Shown here piece after piece: positions 1-4,509 of a stretch of 7,152 nt of DNA (its first letter is position 1; the number at the start of each line of letters is the position of its first letter). The notes below the pieces were generated by a model, which worked only from the letters and a program-made list of their open reading frames with translations, was not told the DNA's origin and did no database searches. Position numbers and translations under genes: made by a program. Origin of the DNA: Oscillospiraceae bacterium (GTDB taxonomy: Bacteria; Bacillota; Clostridia; Oscillospirales; Ruminococcaceae); the NCBI GenBank assembly GCA_017483405.1, contig JAFUWP010000454.1, positions 1 through 7,152 of the forward strand. The letters are read 5' to 3'.

Positions 1-48
1 CCATGCTTTCTCTGAATTTCAACACTTCTATTAAAGCATATTGTGGCT

Positions 49-86
49 GGGAGTGCAAGTCCTTTGCGCTCTCTTTTTTATTTTTT
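49..86 (+). terminator. Rho-independent terminator of an upstream gene outside the window
   Basis: The arms 49-58 and 64-73 pair (GAGTGCAA with TTGCGCTC, one G-T wobble, extended outward by a wobble and a G-C pair) around a 5-nt loop. Two T runs follow (74-79 and 81-86). The orientation suits transcription entering from the left. One plus frame has a stop codon at 32-34, 14 nt before the stem, and could be the tail of that gene (ending in residues such as EFQHFY), but ten codons are too few to call a CDS. The 60 bases between this terminator and the next promoter hold nothing I can recognise. Confidence 0.6.
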
Positions 87-147
87 CTTATCCCTTGCCA
101 ACGAAAATTTAACACTTACGGCAAAGGTTTTCCGATTCCGGCACGAT

Positions 148-176
148 TTGACTTTTTTCGATAAAAATGCTATACT
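148..176 (+). promoter_or_regulatory. Sigma-A promoter of the DUF3877-like gene
   Basis: The -35 box is TTGACT (148-153), the spacer is exactly 17 nt, and the -10 box is TATACT (171-176). A TGC directly before the -10 gives an extended -10 element. Transcription should begin near 183, leaving a leader of about 35 nt that contains the Shine-Dalgarno site of the gene at 217. No operator-like repeat is seen around it. Confidence 0.85.
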
Positions 177-216
177 GATATTGTCTTTATATTTTTCATC
201 CAGAAGGAGTGTTTTC

Positions 217-762
217 ATGATAAATTATGATTCTCTTAAAAAAAATCTGATTGATGTCATCAAAGAATCTCAGATTAAAATCGGCTATACCCCGAACCCT
301 GTCGGCCTGAGCTATCCGGTCGCTTCGCTCAACAGCTTTCTCGGAACAGAATGCACCGTTTCCGAAATGAAGGACGTTCTGCAAGATTTCTGCGAATCCG
401 TCCGGAAGGAACTCGGCGACATTCAGATTTCGCTTTCCGAAACGAATTACTTCCTCACTGTTCCGCCGGAAGGCGTGAAATATATCCACGAACATGTGGA
501 AGGCAGTCCCTTCCTGAAAGATTTTATTCACCTGCTCACCACTGAACACAATATCGGGATTGAAAAAATTCTGGAAATTTTCCGGAAATATTCCGATAAC
601 GTGATATGCAGGGAAATCCATGATGAAGAATTCAGCTATCTGATTTATTTTGCAGACGGCATTCCCGATGATTACAGATACTGCATTGATATTGATTTCG
701 GACATGCGACTTATCACCGGTTTACTCCTGCTGATTATGATGCTCTCGGCTTTGCAGAATAA
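217..762 (+). CDS. DUF3877-like protein of unknown function (181 aa)
   Basis: This is a small soluble protein without signal peptide or membrane segment, so it is probably cytoplasmic. From memory, its arrangement matches the Clostridia family DUF3877: an N-terminal NLIDVIKESQ...IGY stretch (residues 10-24), a YPVASLNSFLG block (33-43), a TVPPEGVKYIHEHV block (81-94), and a C-terminal segment with DDYRYCI (151-157) and YHRFTPADYD (166-175). The function of that family is not known to me. The start at 217 is chosen over an in-frame ATG at 43 because AGAAGGAG (202-209) lies 7 nt upstream, the promoter lies between the two starts, and family similarity begins here. The gene forms its own transcription unit, with a promoter at 148-176 and a terminator at 768-797, and converges on the lipoprotein gene. 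Family assignment is by recalled pattern, not by a search. Confidence 0.85.
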   Translation: MINYDSLKKNLIDVIKESQIKIGYTPNPVGLSYPVASLNSFLGTECTVSEMKDVLQDFCESVRKELGDIQISLSETNYFLTVPPEGVKYIHEHVEGSPFLKDFIHLLTTEHNIGIEKILEIFRKYSDNVICREIHDEEFSYLIYFADGIPDDYRYCIDIDFGHATYHRFTPADYDALGFAE

Positions 763-767
763 AAATG

Positions 768-802
768 CTCCCTTCTGCCGTTCATGACAGAAGGGAGTTT
801 TT
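768..802. terminator. Bidirectional terminator between convergent genes
   Basis: A perfect 10-bp stem (CTCCCTTCTG at 768-777, CAGAAGGGAG at 788-797) with a 10-nt loop is followed by TTTTT on the plus strand (798-802). It is preceded by AAAAA at 761-765, which gives a T run on the minus strand. It sits 5 nt past the stop of the plus-strand gene and about 18 nt past the stop of the minus-strand lipoprotein gene, so it can end both transcripts. Confidence 0.9.
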
Positions 803-815
803 ATCATTTTTAAAA

Positions 816-1745
816 TCAATTACTGCTGATACTCTTGTAAACTTCCTGCATTTCGGCCGGAACGCTCTTGATAATCACTGCTGCGCCGTTTTCTTCCACG
901 GACTGTGCCTTATACGCACCGCCCTGACCATCAGCATTCTTCGGAAGAATATAGACTGTCCCTTCTGTAATCTCCTTTGCATATTCGGCAGGAATCTCGA
1001 TAGTATTGCCGTCAATCTTCACGGATTCCACCGGAATGGTTTCCGTCAGGTCAAGAACACCGTCACAAAGTTCTACTTTGATTTCGTTCTTGAATTCCTG
1101 ATGTGTCCATGCATACTTTGCTTTCTCTACGATTTCAGAAGCCTGTTTCACATCGACAGCAGAAATATCATCAATCAGAATGACACCTCTTTCGGCGGCA
1201 CATGTCAGAATTTCTTTCATAGAGGAACTGCCTGTTACGAATCCGGTAGCTCTCATGGAGGCGGAAATCAAAAATTCCGGTGTGATGCTTTCATCCGGCT
1301 GAATGTCTGCATCTGCATCAATAATATCCCAGTCAGCGGCCGTCTGACGGTCGCCCTCGAATGTATTATCCGTCATCATGCCGAATGCCTGATTTATCAT
1401 GTTTAATAATTCCGCGTTGGTCAGGATGGTGCTTTCTTCTTCGGGAGCAGAGGTTTCTTCTGCGATAGTTTCTTCCGGAACAGCAGTTTCTTCTGCAATG
1501 GTTTCTTCCGGAATGGTGGTTTCATCTGCGGCAGATTCCTCCGGAACGGCAGTTTCTTCTGCGGCGGATTCTTCCGGAACGATGGTTTCTTCCGGAACGG
1601 CGGTTTCCGCTTCGGTTGCGATAACTGTTTCTGCGGATGGTTCAGCAGAAACTTCCGATGATGCACCGCATCCGGTTACTGTCAGTGCTGTCAGGGCAAA
1701 CAGCATAGCCAGCAGAACTTTTTTTCTGATTTCTTTTTTCATCAT
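816..1745 (-). CDS. Lipoprotein with acidic tandem-repeat stalk, function unknown (309 aa)
   Basis: The N-terminus is a clear lipoprotein signal: a basic stretch (KKEIRKK, residues 3-9), a hydrophobic core (10-24), and a lipobox TVTGC with the lipidated Cys at residue 26. The mature protein should be anchored to the outer face of the membrane. Residues about 30-105 are rich in Glu, Thr, Pro and Ala and include an 11-residue tandem repeat, which looks like an extended spacer through the cell wall. The remainder (107-309) is globular: a helical part (AELLNMINQAF at 111-121 and a segment ending YAWTHQEF, 211-218), then a beta-rich C-terminal part (225-309). I do not recognise a named domain there; a faint likeness to modules of large Clostridia surface proteins is only an impression. 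AAAGGTG (1754-1760) lies 8 nt before the first of two tandem ATGs (1745, 1742). The gene is monocistronic, with its own promoter. Confidence 0.85.
   Translation of the reverse strand: MMKKEIRKKVLLAMLFALTALTVTGCGASSEVSAEPSAETVIATEAETAVPEETIVPEESAAEETAVPEESAADETTIPEETIAEETAVPEETIAEETSAPEEESTILTNAELLNMINQAFGMMTDNTFEGDRQTAADWDIIDADADIQPDESITPEFLISASMRATGFVTGSSSMKEILTCAAERGVILIDDISAVDVKQASEIVEKAKYAWTHQEFKNEIKVELCDGVLDLTETIPVESVKIDGNTIEIPAEYAKEITEGTVYILPKNADGQGGAYKAQSVEENGAAVIIKSVPAEMQEVYKSISSN
1434..1592 (-). repeat. 33-bp tandem repeat coding the acidic stalk
   Basis: Residues 52-103 of the lipoprotein consist of four full copies and one partial copy of an 11-residue unit of the form EETxxPEE(S/T)xA. 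The prolines fall at 57, 68, 79, 90 and 101, an exact 11-residue period, with an extra shorter unit before them (Pro 51). At DNA level this is a 33-bp minisatellite whose copies differ mainly at the variable positions (AV, TI, IV, SA). The period is a multiple of three, so gain or loss of copies would keep the frame. Confidence 0.85.
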
Positions 1746-1810
1746 AAATCATACACCTTTCTTGCTTGCGTTTCTCTTAAATTTGTTTTTATTATCAGAT
1801 AACGATAAAT

Positions 1811-1839
1811 ATTTTATCATATTTTCCGCAGTCTGTCAA
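1811..1839 (-). promoter_or_regulatory. Sigma-A promoter of the lipoprotein gene
   Basis: On the minus strand the -35 box is a consensus TTGACA (1839-1834), the spacer is 17 nt, and the -10 box is TAAAAT (1816-1811), with a TG two bases before it (TGA). The expected start is near 1804, giving a leader of about 58 nt before the ATG at 1745. The rest of the 194-base gap up to 1939 contains only the terminator of the next unit. Confidence 0.85.
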
Positions 1840-1910
1840 TAGTTTCACAATCTTTTCTGCATAAAATTTTACAAACAAATCGGCGCAGAATTCATATTCT
1901 CTGTAAAACT

Positions 1911-1933
1911 AAAAAACGCTGTCATCGACAGCG
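1911..1933 (-). terminator. Terminator of the FkbM operon
   Basis: On the minus strand, a 7-bp G+C-rich stem (CGCTGTC and GACAGCG, 1917-1923 with 1927-1933) with a 3-nt loop is followed by six T (1916-1911). It starts 7 nt past the stop codon at 1940, so it ends the three-gene minus-strand operon. It lies upstream of the lipoprotein promoter and keeps the two units separate. Confidence 0.85.
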
Positions 1934-1939
1934 CATTTC

Positions 1940-2389
1940 TTAAAAAGCAGATTTTAATTTTTCCAGTTCCGCAAGATAATTCTCTTTTGAAAACTGATAT
2001 GCAAGCGGATATATCCAGTTCCTGTGGTTGTGCCGGAATTCCTTCCAGATAACAGAAGTCTCCTCCTCCGTGATGGTACAGGTTACTGACCAGCATCCTG
2101 ATTCTCCGCAGGCAGGACAGACAAATAAATCCGCCTGTCCGGAAATCTCTTTCAGCTCGTGCCAGAGTTCCTCCGCTGGAATACATCCATAATCACCAGC
2201 CCATTCCTCAGCTATATCGGGGTCTTCTTCGAGCAGAGTAAACGGCAGTTCCATCGGCTTGATGACAGCCCTCAAATCCGTATGATTGATAAGAATCTGC
2301 ACAACAGGGATTTGTTTCAGAACATCAATATCCGCCCAGCGTTCGCCGGATGTTCCGGCAGTCATGATTTTCAGTTCCAGAATATCCAT
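1940..2389 (-). CDS. Uncharacterised Cys-motif protein (149 aa), last gene of the FkbM operon
   Basis: I recognise the shape of a widespread but unnamed family: an N-terminal region with an IxxLP-like stretch, an AGDYGCIP segment (64-71), then a Cys-rich signature CPACGESGCW (91-100) with cysteines at 91, 94, 99 and 104. After that come W115xxF118, NHRNWIY (121-127) and a C-terminal F133xxENY helix. Relatives recalled from Actinobacteria and Proteobacteria carry CGxxGCW and a PHRxxW motif and are annotated only as hypothetical. The four cysteines and nearby histidines could hold a metal or form a structural knot; this is inference. There is no signal peptide or membrane segment. The ATG at 2389 is preferred over TTG at 2395: AGAAAGG (2401-2407) is the 5' part of the anti-SD complement, which puts the ATG at a normal distance and the TTG too close. 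The upstream gene stops only 6 nt before, so coupling is likely. Confidence 0.8.
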   Translation of the reverse strand: MDILELKIMTAGTSGERWADIDVLKQIPVVQILINHTDLRAVIKPMELPFTLLEEDPDIAEEWAGDYGCIPAEELWHELKEISGQADLFVCPACGESGCWSVTCTITEEETSVIWKEFRHNHRNWIYPLAYQFSKENYLAELEKLKSAF

Positions 2390-2395
2390 AGCCAA

Positions 2396-2806
2396 TCAAG
2401 CCTTTCTGAGAATTTCCCCGATGATTGCAGAAATTTCATCCGTTTCCGGATAGAAAATCAAATCTGAAACATCTGTCCGGCCGGTTTCGGTTTCCAGAAC
2501 TTTCAGGAGATAATCTGTTTCCGGTTCGGAATAACGACATTCCCAGACAGCGGTGATGATGTCCGAAAGTTCGGAATCTGAAAGATTTTGTTTTTCCGGT
2601 TCGGGCATCAGCAGAGAACGGGCGAAATCTTCCGGATTCGTCCATTCCCAGAATGCAAGCACTTCCCGAAAAGAAATTTCCGGTTTTCCGGTGAGGTTCT
2701 GCAACTGCTGTTCATATTCTTCCGGATTGTCTGCCCTGTTGATTTCTTCAATCATCTGCATCAGAGCGGAACGCTTTTTGTTATCAATTTCAGGAAATTT
2801 TATCAT
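2396..2806 (-). CDS. Unknown small protein, middle gene of the FkbM operon (136 aa)
   Basis: I do not recognise this protein with any confidence. It is acidic, probably mostly helical and soluble, with no signal peptide or membrane segment. Visible blocks are NPEEYEQQLQNLTGK (27-41), an aromatic stretch FWEWTNPEDFAR (52-63), SEPETDYLLKVLE (93-105), and VSDLIFYPE (113-121). These look like conserved patches of a small-domain family rather than random sequence. The start at 2806 overlaps the methyltransferase stop as ATGA and has CCGGAG (2815-2820) 8 nt upstream. A longer in-frame reading from 2845 would overlap the upstream gene by 43 nt and has no reason to be preferred. The ATGA overlap on one side and the 6-nt gap on the other imply fixed stoichiometry with its neighbours. 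A partner or immunity-type role is possible but unproven. Confidence 0.8.
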   Translation of the reverse strand: MIKFPEIDNKKRSALMQMIEEINRADNPEEYEQQLQNLTGKPEISFREVLAFWEWTNPEDFARSLLMPEPEKQNLSDSELSDIITAVWECRYSEPETDYLLKVLETETGRTDVSDLIFYPETDEISAIIGEILRKA

Positions 2807-3918
2807 GTGTGATTCTCCGGAACGGCATACAGATTCAAATCCCATGCAGGAATATACAGTCGGTGACGGATGTAGAATTTATACTTCGGATTCAGCTTTC
2901 TGACCAGCAAAGGCAGTTCAAACAAATCCTGATTCCGATGATAAATCGAAACTGATAACTTCGGACTGTACTGATATATGCTCCGCGATGCCCCCCAGAG
3001 TGCTTCGCGCTCGAAACCTTCCACATCCATTTTGAGCATCGTCAATGGCTGACCTTTCAGCAGACCATCCACGCTCACTGCCGGAATGGTATCGCCATCC
3101 GGAGACAAAACCGACTGCCTTCCCGATTTGGAACTGAACGGCAGTTCCGTATCTTTGCACCATGCCACGCACTGATGTGCTTTGATATGCTTCAGATTAT
3201 TTTCTTCGATATAGCGTTCCAGTTTTTTGAAATTTCTTCTGTCCGGCTCGACTGCGTGAATCATATAATATTTCTGATTGGTATAATTCAGCAGTTCCCT
3301 GATGGTATCGCCGTTATATGCGCCCAAATCGACAAAAGTTTCATTTCGGGACGGCCGGAGCACCGTCCGGAACACCTGTTCCGGCGATGACGAAATCGTC
3401 TCCAGATAGCGGATATTTCCGCTGATTTTGTATTGCAGTACATTCAGATAAACGCGCCGTGATTCATCATCCGCAAGCATTCTGTAAACCGCGTTGAATT
3501 CCTGCAAATGCTCCAGAAAATAATGATACGTGAACAGCCCGTCCCCGATGACAGGCACATCCGGCGCATACAGTGTATGCTTATGCGAGAGTTTCCGGAT
3601 ATACTGCACCAGTTCCGGATAGCCTGCCGCAAAAGCAAGCACTATCACGAAATTATCGACATTTTCTTCGATTTCGGATAATTTATGCACTTTGAATCCG
3701 GCGAACGAATGCCCTCTTACAAATTCATCACTTGCAAAAATTCCGGAAACCGGTATTCCGTATTCACGGAAAACTGACATGATTTTCACTGCACCGTCTC
3801 CCATGCCATAGATGAAAATAGGCCGCTTTTCCTGTCTGAGACGCTCCCAGCAGGATTTTGTTTCAGTCACAAGGCTTTCCAACCCTGCCCCTTTCGGGGG
3901 AAATGCAGTTACATTCAT
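2803..3918 (-). CDS. FkbM-family SAM-dependent methyltransferase with N-terminal Rossmann-like region (371 aa)
   Basis: The C-terminal half is an FkbM-type O-methyltransferase. The SAM-binding motif I is FVDLGAYNGD (195-204), an acidic ribose-binding position follows in AVEPD (222-226), and the family signature appears as SVDGLL (282-287) and LKMDVEGFE (295-303). A C-terminal beta strand region typical of the family is at 319-366. The N-terminal portion (about 33-120) contains IFIYGMGDGAVKI (34-46) and a following ASDEF (62-66), which resembles a nucleotide-sugar type Rossmann fold found in front of some polysaccharide-related FkbM proteins. The substrate is unknown; FkbM enzymes commonly methylate hydroxyls of sugars or polyketides. 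The ATG at 3918 is chosen over a TTG at 3951 because AAAGGA (3929-3934) lies 10 nt before it and the predicted transcript starts near 3944. It is the first gene of a three-gene operon. Confidence 0.9.
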   Translation of the reverse strand: MNVTAFPPKGAGLESLVTETKSCWERLRQEKRPIFIYGMGDGAVKIMSVFREYGIPVSGIFASDEFVRGHSFAGFKVHKLSEIEENVDNFVIVLAFAAGYPELVQYIRKLSHKHTLYAPDVPVIGDGLFTYHYFLEHLQEFNAVYRMLADDESRRVYLNVLQYKISGNIRYLETISSSPEQVFRTVLRPSRNETFVDLGAYNGDTIRELLNYTNQKYYMIHAVEPDRRNFKKLERYIEENNLKHIKAHQCVAWCKDTELPFSSKSGRQSVLSPDGDTIPAVSVDGLLKGQPLTMLKMDVEGFEREALWGASRSIYQYSPKLSVSIYHRNQDLFELPLLVRKLNPKYKFYIRHRLYIPAWDLNLYAVPENHT

Positions 3919-3950
3919 GTGATAGTGTTCCTTTCGTAAATTAATTATCA

Positions 3951-3979
3951 ATTATCAGAAGAAACAGACCAGCTGTCAA
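3951..3979 (-). promoter_or_regulatory. Sigma-A promoter of the FkbM operon, nested in a terminator
   Basis: On the minus strand a consensus TTGACA (3979-3974) is separated by exactly 17 nt from GATAAT (3956-3951), five of six matches to the -10 consensus. The predicted start near 3944 gives a leader of about 25 nt, just enough to hold the Shine-Dalgarno site. The -35 box lies in the inner stem and loop of the hairpin at 3962-3998. Confidence 0.75.
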
Positions 3980-4000
3980 ATTCAGCTTCGGTCTGTTTTT
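3962..4000. terminator. Hairpin terminator after the PH-domain gene, overlapping the next promoter
   Basis: The outer stem is AAACAGACC (3962-3970) with GGTCTGTTT (3990-3998). The inner stem is AGCTG (3971-3975) with CAGCT (3983-3987), with a 2-nt bulge and a 7-nt loop. In the minus direction, which is the direction of the neighbouring genes, the T tract is interrupted (TTTCTTCT). In the plus direction it is a clean TTTTT. It probably ends the alpha-xylosidase/PH-protein transcript, perhaps incompletely. Confidence 0.7.
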
Positions 4001-4047
4001 CTGAACATTCTGTCCTGACTCCCATAATGATTGATAATCATTCATGG

Positions 4048-4473
4048 TTAATCATTATCGCTGTCATCGTCATCATCATTGTCATCATAATCATCATGAT
4101 GATGATGCATCGGCGGTGCGCCGTAGAGGTCGCGCCCTCTTGTGCCGTACTTATCACGGGCGGCATTGACATACTTGTCGAACAGATTCATCACATCACG
4201 CGGACTCTTGACAATCATATCGAATTCCGGAAGGCTGACATCACGGCTGCAAATATGCACTGTTCCGCATCCTACAAGCCTTTGACCGAGTGTCTGTTTC
4301 AGTCTCTTGTCCGTGATTTTATATAAATCCACTTCATCTTCTGTAATATTCAGAAAACCTGTCCGGCAGATAAGTTTTGTTTCTGTCAGATAGTAGACTG
4401 TAAAAGACCACGGCAGACCCAAAAAGGTTCTTTTCCTGTCTTTCCAGATATATTCAATTTCATCCTTTGCCAT
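4048..4473 (-). CDS. Small bacterial PH-domain-like protein with His/Asp-rich tail (141 aa)
   Basis: Residues about 8-105 fit the small bacterial PH-like (bPH/DUF304 type) pattern: a W-x-D-R-K-R start (10-15), a strand run YYLTETKLICRTGFLN (27-42) typical of the 'tlT..rli...G...' core, then EVDLYKITDKRLKQ (47-60), a TVHICSRD strand (71-78), and a C-terminal helix SPRDVMNLFDKYV (90-102). The fold assignment is by pattern memory. Residues 122-141 are a low-complexity tail of four His followed by Asp, Asn and Ser, which could bind divalent metal or simply be disordered; this is inference. It has no transmembrane segment. AAAGGAG (4482-4488) lies 8 nt before the ATG. It follows the alpha-xylosidase gene by 36 nt on the same strand with no terminator between, so it is likely co-transcribed with it. 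A functional link is not evident. Confidence 0.8.
   Translation of the reverse strand: MAKDEIEYIWKDRKRTFLGLPWSFTVYYLTETKLICRTGFLNITEDEVDLYKITDKRLKQTLGQRLVGCGTVHICSRDVSLPEFDMIVKSPRDVMNLFDKYVNAARDKYGTRGRDLYGAPPMHHHHDDYDDNDDDDDSDND
4051..4110 (-). repeat. CAT/GAT trinucleotide tract encoding the His/Asp tail
   Basis: Four CAT codons (residues 123-126) are followed by GAT, GAC and TAT codons, so the tract is nearly pure (NAT)n. The junction of CAT and GAT runs is a perfect 14-bp palindrome, ATCATCATGATGAT at 4090-4103. The tract runs almost to the stop codon at 4048, so changes in repeat number would alter only the tail length. Confidence 0.8.
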
Positions 4474-4509
4474 GTTAAAAACTCCTTTCTGCCGGATAGA
4501 TAATTTTAA

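Noticed and set aside
30..58. Possible minus-strand promoter (TTGCAC, 17 nt, TTTAAT) reading out of the window
   Set aside because: The -35 matches only three of six positions and coincides with the terminator stem. The ATG that follows at the window edge lacks a ribosome site.
43..762. A longer version of the DUF3877-like gene beginning at 43
   Set aside because: The first 58 codons cover a terminator and the promoter with its -10 at 171-176. The ATG at 217 has a strong Shine-Dalgarno site and begins where family similarity begins.
196..819. Minus-strand reading frame of 207 codons opposite the DUF3877-like gene
   Set aside because: It lies almost wholly antisense to a gene with a promoter, a ribosome site and a recognised family, and it would cross the bidirectional terminator at its very start.
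1421..1666. Minus-strand frame of 81 codons rich in Lys, Pro and Arg
   Set aside because: It is a shifted reading of the same repeat. It lacks a Shine-Dalgarno site and lies entirely within the lipoprotein gene.
1399..1842. Plus-strand frame of 147 codons rich in Ser, Val and Gly
   Set aside because: It is the complement of the 33-bp repeat of the lipoprotein gene, whose composition keeps stop codons out of the other strand. It also runs over the lipoprotein promoter.
2807..2845. An upstream start for the 136-aa gene
   Set aside because: The ATGA overlap start at 2806 has CCGGAG at the right distance, whereas the longer form would add 13 residues read from inside the methyltransferase gene.
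3919..3951. A TTG start for the FkbM gene at 3951
   Set aside because: It lies upstream of the predicted transcript start near 3944 and would place the Shine-Dalgarno site inside the coding region. The ATG at 3918 fits better.
4024..4058. 9-bp inverted repeat ATAATGATT / AATCATTAT at the end of the PH-protein gene
   Set aside because: It is pure A+T-rich pairing with no T tract and partly reflects the coding triplet repeat. The hairpin at 3962-3998 is the better terminator.
3571..4110. Repeat-like ATC/CAT stretch considered as a possible microsatellite phase-variation switch
   Set aside because: The triplet repeat lies at the 3' end of the coding region and is a multiple of three, so slippage would not switch the gene off; only tail length would change.
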